DNA of 64,000 nt from Levilactobacillus acidifarinae DSM 19394 = JCM 15949 (lineage in GTDB: Bacteria; Bacillota; Bacilli; Lactobacillales; Lactobacillaceae), in assembly GCF_001434835.1 (NCBI RefSeq), contig NZ_AZDV01000023.1, forward strand, positions 87,846 through 151,845, in the 5' to 3' direction. Both the position numbers and the translations under genes were made by a program. Within the stretch, counting starts at the first letter, position 1. Every line of letters begins with the position of its first letter. The notes under the pieces were generated by a model. That model was not told the origin of the DNA, searched no databases, and saw nothing but the letters and a program-made list of their open reading frames with translations. Positions 24,724-33,287 of the stretch are shown here, piece after piece.

Positions 24724-24835
24724 CCGTTTTACTTGTGGATGACCGGTGGGGCGCGTACGATGACGAGGATAGAAAAACGGGGTAGTCGTTGGGCGCGTAA
24801 ATGCCGAGGATGCCACGAGTGAGGAGAGTTTTAGG

Positions 24836-25507
24836 ATGAACTTTGCGAATCAATATGTGTTTGATCGAGCCGCAATCGGTAAATTTGTCGAGAAACATTT
24901 AGCACAGTTAGTCACGGCGACGAGCCAGTTGGATGAGGCCCCGGTGACGTCCGAACAAAATCTTCAGCGAGCCTACCAGGGCTTACTATCCCGGAACACA
25001 CCCTTAGTGGCGGCAGATGTGGTGACCCTTAACCAGATTGTGTGTGCCGGAACATCCGGTGCCGGTCGGTTACGGTCCACGGCGGCGTCAGCGACATCCA
25101 CTAGTTGGACGCCTCCGATTCCGGATACTGACCGAAACTTGCGGGACCTTACCGCCATTCTAACCACTCAGAAATCGACCACGGAAAAGGCGATGGAAGT
25201 CGCCCTTTACCTGTCACGCTACCAGCTTTTTACGGCCGGAAATCAACGTACGGCGCTGGTGGCCGCCAACGCCCTGATGATCGACGCCGGTGCGGGGGTA
25301 CTGGCGATTCCGGCGGAGAGACTAGACTGGTATCGCGTTCAGTTAGAAGATTACCAGCGCACTGGTCGCGGTTTGGTCATCAAGCAGTGGTTATATCGCA
25401 ACGCGGTTTGGGGGGCGCCGGGGTACCGGGCAGTTGAACAGCCACAACATTTTCATCAGAATAAGTACTCACCGTTAAATGGTCCGTTGACCCGTGATGA
25501 GGGGTAA
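24836..25507 (+). CDS. Fic-domain protein lacking the catalytic histidine
   Basis: 223 residues with a Fic-like core: a helix LQRAYQGLLSR, a central region with ETATYLSRYQLFTAGNQRTA-like layout, and a downstream helix. The Fic motif HPFxxGNGR is here Q130-L-F-T-A-G135-N136-Q137-R138: the catalytic His is Gln and the second Gly is Gln, while Gly-Asn-x-Arg remains. AMP transfer is therefore unlikely. Could be a pseudoenzyme or a phosphocholine/other variant. GAGGAGAG ribosome site; terminator follows. Confidence 0.7.
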   Translation: MNFANQYVFDRAAIGKFVEKHLAQLVTATSQLDEAPVTSEQNLQRAYQGLLSRNTPLVAADVVTLNQIVCAGTSGAGRLRSTAASATSTSWTPPIPDTDRNLRDLTAILTTQKSTTEKAMEVALYLSRYQLFTAGNQRTALVAANALMIDAGAGVLAIPAERLDWYRVQLEDYQRTGRGLVIKQWLYRNAVWGAPGYRAVEQPQHFHQNKYSPLNGPLTRDEG

Positions 25508-25515
25508 CCGGAAGT

Positions 25516-25550
25516 AACCGTCGTTCTGTAATGAATGGCGGTTATTTTTT
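25516..25550 (+). terminator. Terminator after the Fic-like gene
   Basis: AACCGTCGTTC 25516-25526 with GAATGGCGGTT 25533-25543 (two weak pairs), then ATTTTTT. Confidence 0.75.
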
Positions 25551-25670
25551 AGTTGGCTAGATCAGTTGTGGCGAGGTGATCAAAAAACGGTTGCGAGTCA
25601 AAAACAATAAAGGTATGATGGTTAATTGTTATGACAATGATTTAATTGAATGTAGGGGAGATCTAGGAAA

Positions 25671-26093
25671 ATGTCTAAGGGGATTATTTTAGCGGTGGCC
25701 GCCACCGGTCTAGGCTTAGGAATAGCCGTGAACGGCCAAGTTAACCCGTTTCAGGAGGTCACGGCCCACGCCGCCATCATCAAGTTCCAAGGAAAGCACT
25801 ACCAGTCCAAGTACACTGTTCGTCAAATACGGTATAAGTATCATTTGACGTATCAGCGCCAAACCTTCAAGGTTTCTAAGGACGTCTTTAACCACGTCGT
25901 TCGGAATCAATACGTGGGAATTCAGCGGAACCCATCAATTCGGCGGGAAACGAAGCTACCCATGTTCGTCACGGCTCACGGCACATACGCCGGATTTCGC
26001 TCGGCATACGTTGAGGCGGCCTTCAATAGTAAAACGGCCTACGTGAACCTAAAAACCGGTAAGCTGGTGGTGAGTCACAACGGGTGGGCCTAG
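25671..26093 (+). CDS. Small secreted basic protein, 140 aa
   Basis: Signal peptide of about 35 residues (MSKGIILAVAATGLGLGIAV... cleaved near AHA-A). The mature part is rich in Lys, Arg and Tyr (GKHYQSKYTVRQIRYKYHLT) with no anchor motif. Single gene ending at a terminator. Function unknown; lysine-rich secreted proteins of this type also occur at 30515 and 55948 in this window. Confidence 0.65.
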   Translation: MSKGIILAVAATGLGLGIAVNGQVNPFQEVTAHAAIIKFQGKHYQSKYTVRQIRYKYHLTYQRQTFKVSKDVFNHVVRNQYVGIQRNPSIRRETKLPMFVTAHGTYAGFRSAYVEAAFNSKTAYVNLKTGKLVVSHNGWA

Positions 26094-26157
26094 GCCGGCA
26101 GTTACCTAGTAGCTGCTAAGTTCAGGGGAAATTAAGTTCAATCAGTTAAACAAATTT

Positions 26158-26194
26158 AAAAACCCCTCAGTTGGTCAGACTGGGGGGCTTTTTG
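26158..26194 (+). terminator. Terminator after the secreted-protein gene
   Basis: AAAAACCCCTCAGT stem with ACTGGGGGGCTTTTT around 26158-26194. Confidence 0.85.
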
Positions 26195-26555
26195 TCTGCG
26201 TGTTAAGAAATTCAATTGATGAAAAACACTGGGACACATTTACAATAATGACGCCAACGGTGAAACGCTAATTAATGAATTATTCATAATAGCGATTAGT
26301 CATCCGAAAAATTGCTGTTATGAAACGATTTCAATTAATCTTTGGCCAAGCCCAAATCGTTGATATGACAATGCCTACTTTGATGCTACATAAAATCAAT
26401 CCCCTTATTCTTGGTAGGCATTGATGGACACTACTACATATTGAGATTACAATAGAATTATAAATAATATTTACTTTTTAGTTTACATAGTGGGTCTTTG
26501 AGGGGTCACGATGCTTAGTGAAATCAGGATTCCTAGTTTTGGAGGGATGGGTATC
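26195..26555. promoter_or_regulatory. Regulatory region of the MucBP adhesin gene
   Basis: 360 bases, AT-rich, without a gene. It holds a perfect inverted repeat CAATGCCTAC 26370-26379 / GTAGGCATTG 26414-26423 with 34 bases between, probably a regulator site or hairpin, and a GGAGG ribosome site at 26541. Confidence 0.4.
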
Positions 26556-29500
26556 ATGTTTAAACCAATGAATTCACAATCGCATTATAAAATGTATAAA
26601 AAAGGAAAATTTTGGATTGCTGCCGGGATCTTTACGGCGACGTTAACGTTTGGGACGATGGAGCAGGCTCATGCGGATACTACCCCACAGTCCGATGCTG
26701 AAACGACGGCGACGGCCGAATCAACGACGACCACGGAAAAAACGGTTAAATTGACGACTACCACGCCAACGCCTGCACCGAAGGCCCCAACCGCGTCATC
26801 TTCAGCACCGACTGCGACGTCCCAACCGGCACCTGAATCTGCGGAAAGTTCAGTTGAAGTCCCGAAGACCACGACTCCGGCACCGACCACCACGCCTGCT
26901 CCCGCACCTTCAGAAAAGGTGACGACCCCGGCTGCTACGCCACAGCCAAACACTAAGGGGGACACGACAACGGACACCGTCGTCGGTACGGATGCGACAA
27001 CTAAAGAGGCTCCGGTTGACACCACGGTCAAGGATACGAAACCGACTGCCGAGACGGAAAGTGATCAATTATCGACGAAGAAGGCCGCCCCAGCTGCGTT
27101 GGCCGTAAAGGCGGACCAGACGAATGATAAGTTAGTGTACGATGACGCGCCAATTGATGAATGGATGCCGAACAAGGCGCTGCAAAACGCTTTGTTAGCA
27201 ACCTTCCAGAACACGCGGTGGTCCGCACGAAATCAAGACTTTTTAGATGCAGATTACGATTCTAAGCCGGGGGCCAAGGTTTGGCATTCGGTAGCGGATA
27301 TTACCAAGAGCGACATGCTGTTGCTCAAAGGATTTGCGTTACAAACGCAATTTTCGACGTATATTGACGGTAAGACGTCTTATTCGATCGATGGGTTACA
27401 ATACGCAACGAATCTACAAGACTTGGATCTATTAAACACCTTAAACGCCACGAATAATGGGAAAACACCGGGGTATCAACACGGTGATTTGACGGATATT
27501 TCGCCAATTAAGAACTTAACGAACCTAACGTCGTTACAGATTTCCAATAACCGGGTAAGTGACATTAGTGCATTAGCAAATATGAAGAAACTTACGTACT
27601 TATCAGCCATTAATAACTCGATTAGTGATTTTTCAATGCTGAATGTGGCGCAATTTACGGATAGTTTGAACATCACTGGCCAGGATATTTTCCGTGATCC
27701 GGTGTATTTAAAGCCGGGTGAGGATACGGTCACCTTGTCGAACATGGGCTTGAAATTACCGCAGAACTACGGCGCGACAGAGGGAACCTATAAAGAACTA
27801 TCCTGGACGTCGATTGGTGGGGACGATTACTGGAGCTGGTATTCACGTAATCCCAATTTAATAAACGTCTATCGCCGAGGAGCTAATGCAACGGCACTGA
27901 ATGACACCCAGGTTCAGTACACGATTGTTAAGAAGCAGGTCACGCCTGGTCCAACGACCAGTACATCAGCCGGGTCCGGAATTTGGGTTCATCGGCAAGC
28001 CTATACCTATTATTTAGTAGCCGGTTATTACGACCAGAATGGGATACGAATTACCACCTACTACACCCCCTACATCACGGATGCCGAAGCGGCCGCCGCG
28101 GTAACGGTCCACTACCAGGATCAAAAGGGCAACACCATTGCGCCCGACGATGTCTTAGATCAGGGGGCCGTGGGTCAAACGTATACCACGACGCCTAAGT
28201 CGGTTACGGGCTATGATTTGGATCAAACCCAGTTACCAACAAACGCCACGGGGACGTTTGGCAAGGACGCCATCACGGTTACTTACGTGTATAATCAGGC
28301 CGACGGGGTGTCAATTACCGTAACTTACGTGGACGAGACGGGGGCTGAATTGAGCCCTAGCACCACGCTAACCGGGAAATACGGTGACGCCTACACAGTC
28401 CCTCAACCGACGATTACCGGGTACCAACTAAAGGAAGTTCAAGGAAACGTCCAGGGGACCTTCACGTTGGCACCGCAAGCCGTAATGTTTGTCTATGAAA
28501 AGGCGATGTCGTCGATTACGGTGCACTATCAAGATGAGCAGGGGAATGCATTGACTTCCGCTGTAACGGTACCGGGTCAAGTGGGGACCGATTACACGGC
28601 ACCGACCAAGACCTTCCTGGGTTACAAATTAGTGACCACGCCGGCCAATGCCACGGGCCAGTTTACGGCAACGCCCCAAACGGTGACGTTCGTCTATGCT
28701 AAGGACATGACGGCCATCGTGATCAACTATCAAGACGCCCAAGGTAACGCTCTGCTTCCTGCCGAAACGCTGACGGGGCAGGTTGGCCAGGACTACACGG
28801 TTCAAGGAAAGACCATTCCGGGCTATAAGCTGGTTACCACTCCGGCTAACGCTACGGGCAAGTTCGCCGCCAACGCCCAACCAATCACCTTTATTTACGA
28901 AAAGTCGATGTCGTCCATCGTAGTCAACTACCAGGACGACCAAGGCAACGTTTTAGCGCCTGCCGAAACGGTACCGGGTCAAGTCGGAACCGCCTATACG
29001 ACACAAGCCAAGACCTTCAAGGGATATAAATTAACCGCAACGCCCGCCAATGCGATGGGGAACTTCACCGAAGCCCCCCAGACCATCACGTACGTTTACA
29101 CGAAAGACATGTCGTCCATCGTGGTTCGTTACCAGGATGATCAGGGGAACACCTTAGCGCCCGCCGAAACGGTGCCGGGTCAAGTCGGTACGACCTACAC
29201 GACGCAGGCCAAAACGGTCAAGGGTTACCGGCTAACGACCACGCCAACGAACGCCACGGGACAGTTTACGGAAGCCCCGCAAACCATCACGTACGTTTAC
29301 ACCAAGGCGATGTCGTCCATCGTGGTCAATTACCAGGATGACCAGGGCAACGCTTTAGCCCCTGCTGAAACGGTGCCGGGCCAAGTAGGAACCGCCTACA
29401 CGACCCGGGCCAAGACTTTTAAAGGTTACAAATTAACCACGACGCCCGCTAATGCAACGGGGAACTTTACCGAAGCCCCCCAGACCATCACGTACGTTTA

Positions 29501-30323
29501 CACGAAGGACATGTCGTCCATCGTGGTCAACTACCAAGACGACCAGGGCAACACTTTAGCGCCCGCCGAAACGGTGGCCGGTCAAGTGGGGACCGCGTAT
29601 GCGACTCAGGCCAAAACCATTGATGGCTACACGTTGACCAGCACGCCAACGAACGCCACGGGTCAGTTTACGACCGCGCCGCAAACCATTACGTACGTTT
29701 ACACCAAGGACGCCATCGTCACGCCACCAATCGTGACGCCAACGCCAACGGTGACGATTACGGTTCATCATCAGACCACCGATGGCCAACCGTTAGGCCC
29801 CGACGTACTGATTTCGGGGAAGCAGGGGGACACCTACACGACGGCGCCAATCACCGTTGACGGGTACACCTTAACGGCCACACCGGCGAACGCCACGGGC
29901 ACGTTTGGCGACACTGATGGCACGGTGACCTACGTTTACGCGAAGACGGCGGAAAGCGGCAATAGCGGCGACCAAGGCACCACGGAACCGACTAAACCGG
30001 ACAAGGTCACGCCAACGCCTAAGCCAACGGTGACTAAGCCGCAACTAGTTACCCAAGGCAACCAAGCCGACCGGGTAACCAGCAAGGCACCGGCCGCTGC
30101 CGTGCCAACCCAAAGCGCTACGGAACGGCCAACGGTGACGACCACTAGCACTAAGACACCGACAAAGTTGACCGCACCGGCTAACTTGCAGTCTGGACAG
30201 TCAGCGGCCACGGCGGCCAAGTTACCCCAGACTAACGAGCCAACGATCAATGATTGGTGGGGCTTAGCCCTGCTGGCCTTACTTGGCGGCGTTGTCGGGT
30301 GGAAACGAAAGACGGAAAAGTAA
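26556..30323 (+). CDS. Large MucBP-repeat LPXTG adhesin with leucine-rich region
   Basis: 1255 residues from ATG 26556 (GGAGG 10 bases upstream); an ATG at 26511 in frame has no site. KxYKxGKxW-type signal (YKMYKKGKFW), then a Thr/Pro-rich stalk, a leucine-rich repeat segment (about residues 270-340, LTNLTSLQISNNRVSDISAL), nine MucBP-type domains of about 67 residues starting near 28108, a Pro-rich wall spanner and the sorting signal LPQTNE plus hydrophobic and Lys/Arg tail. Anchored by sortase, predicted to bind mucus or glycans. Repeats 5-8 are almost identical, suggesting recent duplication. Confidence 0.93.
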   Translation: MFKPMNSQSHYKMYKKGKFWIAAGIFTATLTFGTMEQAHADTTPQSDAETTATAESTTTTEKTVKLTTTTPTPAPKAPTASSSAPTATSQPAPESAESSVEVPKTTTPAPTTTPAPAPSEKVTTPAATPQPNTKGDTTTDTVVGTDATTKEAPVDTTVKDTKPTAETESDQLSTKKAAPAALAVKADQTNDKLVYDDAPIDEWMPNKALQNALLATFQNTRWSARNQDFLDADYDSKPGAKVWHSVADITKSDMLLLKGFALQTQFSTYIDGKTSYSIDGLQYATNLQDLDLLNTLNATNNGKTPGYQHGDLTDISPIKNLTNLTSLQISNNRVSDISALANMKKLTYLSAINNSISDFSMLNVAQFTDSLNITGQDIFRDPVYLKPGEDTVTLSNMGLKLPQNYGATEGTYKELSWTSIGGDDYWSWYSRNPNLINVYRRGANATALNDTQVQYTIVKKQVTPGPTTSTSAGSGIWVHRQAYTYYLVAGYYDQNGIRITTYYTPYITDAEAAAAVTVHYQDQKGNTIAPDDVLDQGAVGQTYTTTPKSVTGYDLDQTQLPTNATGTFGKDAITVTYVYNQADGVSITVTYVDETGAELSPSTTLTGKYGDAYTVPQPTITGYQLKEVQGNVQGTFTLAPQAVMFVYEKAMSSITVHYQDEQGNALTSAVTVPGQVGTDYTAPTKTFLGYKLVTTPANATGQFTATPQTVTFVYAKDMTAIVINYQDAQGNALLPAETLTGQVGQDYTVQGKTIPGYKLVTTPANATGKFAANAQPITFIYEKSMSSIVVNYQDDQGNVLAPAETVPGQVGTAYTTQAKTFKGYKLTATPANAMGNFTEAPQTITYVYTKDMSSIVVRYQDDQGNTLAPAETVPGQVGTTYTTQAKTVKGYRLTTTPTNATGQFTEAPQTITYVYTKAMSSIVVNYQDDQGNALAPAETVPGQVGTAYTTRAKTFKGYKLTTTPANATGNFTEAPQTITYVYTKDMSSIVVNYQDDQGNTLAPAETVAGQVGTAYATQAKTIDGYTLTSTPTNATGQFTTAPQTITYVYTKDAIVTPPIVTPTPTVTITVHHQTTDGQPLGPDVLISGKQGDTYTTAPITVDGYTLTATPANATGTFGDTDGTVTYVYAKTAESGNSGDQGTTEPTKPDKVTPTPKPTVTKPQLVTQGNQADRVTSKAPAAAVPTQSATERPTVTTTSTKTPTKLTAPANLQSGQSAATAAKLPQTNEPTINDWWGLALLALLGGVVGWKRKTEK
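28108..29950 (+). repeat. Array of nine MucBP repeats (201-bp unit in the centre)
   Basis: Units start at HYQDxxGN-type sequences; the central units recur every 201 bases (for example at 28908, 29109, 29310, 29511) and share ETVPGQVGTAYTTQAKT and QTITYVYTKDM. Outer units are diverged. Confidence 0.85.
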
Positions 30324-30363
30324 GCCTCACGGCAACCACTAAACGATTTAAGTGAAACGCGTT

Positions 30364-30411
30364 AAAAAGCGATCATTGACGACTCCTAGGAGCCGGTGGT
30401 GACCGCTTTTT
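30364..30411 (+). terminator. Terminator after the adhesin gene
   Basis: AAAAAGCGATCA 30364-30375 pairs with TGGTGACCGCTTTTT 30397-30411, with a smaller CTCCTAGGAG hairpin in the loop. Confidence 0.8.
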
Positions 30412-30514
30412 GAGACACTAGAAAGCTAAGGGGATTCATTTGTAACCAAATTGAAAACTGCAATTAACTATTGCTAGTGTAAAATTGCTCATTGATAGAG
30501 GAGGATGAAGACAT

Positions 30515-31363
30515 ATGCAAAAAGTAGTAATGGGTGCCTTAGCCGTTACGGCGGGGGTCCTGGGACTAGCGTTAGGCAACGGACAAGCCGCCCAAGCCAG
30601 TGTGCTACCGGGAACGGCGAAGAGCGATTACTTACGGAACACGACCGGCTACGTGCGGTTAAAAAAGACCATGGACGTAGGAATCTCTCAAAAGTCGGGC
30701 AAGACGTCTAAGCCGCTGATCAAGAAGAAGGGATCCCTGTTGGCCGTGGCCGGAGTTGGCGGGTCACAAACCGATAAGGATAAAAAGGGCAACATCGTGA
30801 TTCGGGCGGCCTTTACCTCGGGCGCCGTGCATTACCAACGGTTGAAGCAGCTGACCTATCACGGGATGATCTCCGTGCCATTTACCAAGAAAAACTTCAA
30901 AAACGTCAAATTAAAGGCTCCCGTGCGGACCTTGCTATTCCAAAAGGGTACCGGCTTCAAAACCAATGACATGGGCTTGACCACGCCAGCGGCCTTTTAC
31001 CTGACGTTGGATAATTACCTGCAGGCCTATAGTGGCAACGCGATGGCGAAGTTTGCGCCAAACGGTGGTGAGTGGCGGATGACGGCCAACAGCGTCTGGA
31101 AGCCGACTAGCGCCGCGAAGGTGTCGAAGGTGACGGTCAAGGGGCGGACCACGACCGTCGATTACCGCACGCCGGTCCAGGGGTTGCCGAACAAAAAGGT
31201 GGCCAAACACCACTACCGGTTGACCATCAAAGACCTCAACCAGAAACGCAGTCAGAGCTTCTTCCCCGTTGATGACACCTACGATTCACAGGGAACTTGG
31301 CAGAATTACAAGGTGAACGGCAAGGCGTACTTTGTCGGGAACATGGAAAATGGGTTAGACTAA
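30515..31363 (+). CDS. Secreted protein, 282 aa, unknown function
   Basis: Signal peptide of about 29 residues (MQKVVMGALAVTAGVLGLAL... AQA-S). Mature protein is Lys-rich with many short strands, including TGYVRLKKTMDVGISQKSGK near the N-terminus and a C-terminal NYKVNGKAYFVGNMENGLD. No anchor. GGAGGATG ribosome site. No family recognised; similar in style to the genes at 2503 and 55948. It follows the adhesin but behind a terminator, so it is transcribed separately. Confidence 0.65.
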   Translation: MQKVVMGALAVTAGVLGLALGNGQAAQASVLPGTAKSDYLRNTTGYVRLKKTMDVGISQKSGKTSKPLIKKKGSLLAVAGVGGSQTDKDKKGNIVIRAAFTSGAVHYQRLKQLTYHGMISVPFTKKNFKNVKLKAPVRTLLFQKGTGFKTNDMGLTTPAAFYLTLDNYLQAYSGNAMAKFAPNGGEWRMTANSVWKPTSAAKVSKVTVKGRTTTVDYRTPVQGLPNKKVAKHHYRLTIKDLNQKRSQSFFPVDDTYDSQGTWQNYKVNGKAYFVGNMENGLD

Positions 31364-31381
31364 CGATAATTGACTAGAAAC

Positions 31382-31418
31382 GGGATAACCAGGAGAGTTT
31401 GACTGGTTGTCCCTTTTT
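31382..31418 (+). terminator. Terminator after the secreted-protein gene
   Basis: GGGATAACCA 31382-31391 with TGGTTGTCCC 31404-31413 (one G-T pair), then TTTTT. Confidence 0.85.
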
Positions 31419-31446
31419 GGTGGCTCGTTTAAATTAGTAAAATGAA

Positions 31447-31503
31447 AGAAAAACACCGCTACCGGGGCCTTGCACAGGCAAAGTTCCGGTAGCGGTGTTT
31501 TCT
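31447..31503 (-). terminator. Terminator of the purine operon
   Basis: Perfect 15-bp arms AAACACCGCTACCGG 31451-31465 and CCGGTAGCGGTGTTT 31486-31500, flanked by A-rich and T-rich sequence, so it may stop both convergent transcripts. Confidence 0.9.
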
Positions 31504-31505
31504 TT

Positions 31506-33278
31506 TTATGAGTTAGAAAGCTTCAAAATCGGATCAAAGTAGGTTAATTGCGTGTAGTCCACGTTACCCCCGTCGGTAATCGCCAGGTCGGGGATGGCCG
31601 TGATGGGCAGGAAGGACAGGTAGAACAACGGGTCGGGCAAGGTGCTACCGAGTTGTTCCGCAGCGTGTTTCAGCTCAATTTCCTTAGCTGCCAATTCTTG
31701 CGGCGTTAGGTCCGTCGCGATTCCGGCTAGCGGCAACTTCAACAGAGCGATGACCTGACCGTGATCCACGACCACCTGACCGCCGCCACAGTCAATCAAC
31801 GTATTGGCGGCTAACGCCATATCCGCGAGATCGACCCCAGCCACCACCAGGTTATTGTCATCGGGGGCCGCCGACGTGGCGATGGCCCCGTGGGTGATCG
31901 ACCAGCCCGAGATAAAGCCACGGGCGTGGTTCTGGTTGACACCGTGCCGTTCAATCACCGACACGGCCGCAACGTCCTGAGCAGCGTCCGGTTGCACCTG
32001 GCCGTCGTGAATGGTCAACGTGACGTCCTTGGCCTTACGAACGAACGGTCCGACGCTGTGAATCGTGCGGACCCGCGCCGTCCCAGCAGACGTATCGACC
32101 GGATAAGCGAAGTCGGCCGGCTTTAGTAGGGGGTGTTTTAGCTGTCCTTGTAGAGCCGCACTCCGCCGCGGTGGCGTGAAGGTCAGTACTGGTTGCTGGT
32201 TTTCGGTGACCAGTTGGCCCTTACTGATGACGGTCTCGACGTGAAAAGCGCCGGGGCGGTCGACCAGCAAAATGTCGGCGTCCTTACCGGGAGCGATGGA
32301 CCCCACGGTATCGTCGACGTGGTAGGCTTCCGCCCCGTTGAGACTCGCCATTTGGATGGCGGTCATCGGGGCGACGCCGGCTTGAATCGCCAAGCGGACC
32401 ATGTGGTCGAGGTGACCGTGAGCCAAGACGTCGCGCGCGTTCACGTCGTCGGTACAGAAGCTGATGTGGCGGGCCACCCCGGCGGGTCCCTCGGTCAGAG
32501 CCCGAACGTTTTCGGCCAAGAATTTGGTGACGGAGGACTCCCGGATCACCACCCGTAAGCCTTTGCGGGCCTTTTCCAGGAATTCCTCGTGACTGTAACT
32601 TTCGTGGTCGATGTGCACGCCACTCATCAGAAAGGCGTTGAGGTCGCGGCCACGGGTCATGGGCGAACAGCCGAAGATTGGCTTATGGTAACGCTTAGCC
32701 AGTTCGAGCGCCTTTAAGGTGTCGGGATCCTTTGTCGCCACGGCTTCCTTAACCGTTTCCCACACGCCGTAGCAGTTTTCCTGCGGCAGGTAGTGTTCGT
32801 GATCGGCCGCCGTGACGTTGTAGGCGATGGTCGACTTGGGAATCGTGTAGGGCGTCTTATACGGCAGGCCCCAGAAAACCTTTAGCGGTAAATTTTTGAT
32901 TTCGGCGAAAATTTCATCCAGACCCTTAACGCCAATCACCGAGATATATTCATCGAGGCCGGACACGATGCTGGTGGTCCCGTGGGGAACCGCCAGTTGG
33001 GCGAAACGAGTCATGGATAACTTACTGCATTCGACGTGAATGTGCCCGTCAATCAGGCCGGGAACCAGGGTTTTACCAGTGGCGTCGATGTGGCGGGTTT
33101 TCGGCCCGACGTAGGCGCTCACGTCGTTATCGACCGCAACGATGCGTTGTTGATAAACGGCCACGTCGGCCGGGTAAAATTCCCCGGTATCGACGTTGGC
33201 CAGGGTGCCATGTTCAATTACCAAGTCGGCGGGGACCTTGGCGGCGCCGGCGTCTAAATACTGAGCTAAAGTGGTCAT
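31506..33278 (-). CDS. ade: Adenine deaminase (amidohydrolase type)
   Basis: 590 residues, full length for AdeC. Hydrolytic deamination of adenine to hypoxanthine plus ammonia. Metal-binding motifs: DGHIHVECSKL near residue 78, FCTDDVNARDVLAHGHLDHMVR with the family's conserved DD...H.HLDH pattern, and the C-terminal domain with GGNVDYTQL. The start ATG follows the NCS2 permease stop by 9 bases with AGGAGG in between, so uptake and deamination form one operon ending at a strong terminator. Confidence 0.93.
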   Translation of the reverse strand: MTTLAQYLDAGAAKVPADLVIEHGTLANVDTGEFYPADVAVYQQRIVAVDNDVSAYVGPKTRHIDATGKTLVPGLIDGHIHVECSKLSMTRFAQLAVPHGTTSIVSGLDEYISVIGVKGLDEIFAEIKNLPLKVFWGLPYKTPYTIPKSTIAYNVTAADHEHYLPQENCYGVWETVKEAVATKDPDTLKALELAKRYHKPIFGCSPMTRGRDLNAFLMSGVHIDHESYSHEEFLEKARKGLRVVIRESSVTKFLAENVRALTEGPAGVARHISFCTDDVNARDVLAHGHLDHMVRLAIQAGVAPMTAIQMASLNGAEAYHVDDTVGSIAPGKDADILLVDRPGAFHVETVISKGQLVTENQQPVLTFTPPRRSAALQGQLKHPLLKPADFAYPVDTSAGTARVRTIHSVGPFVRKAKDVTLTIHDGQVQPDAAQDVAAVSVIERHGVNQNHARGFISGWSITHGAIATSAAPDDNNLVVAGVDLADMALAANTLIDCGGGQVVVDHGQVIALLKLPLAGIATDLTPQELAAKEIELKHAAEQLGSTLPDPLFYLSFLPITAIPDLAITDGGNVDYTQLTYFDPILKLSNS

Positions 33279-33287
33279 GAGAACCTC

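Noticed and set aside
26669..27031. Open minus-strand frame across the Thr/Pro-rich stalk of the adhesin
   Set aside because: Low-complexity valine/glycine product caused by codon composition; no ribosome site.
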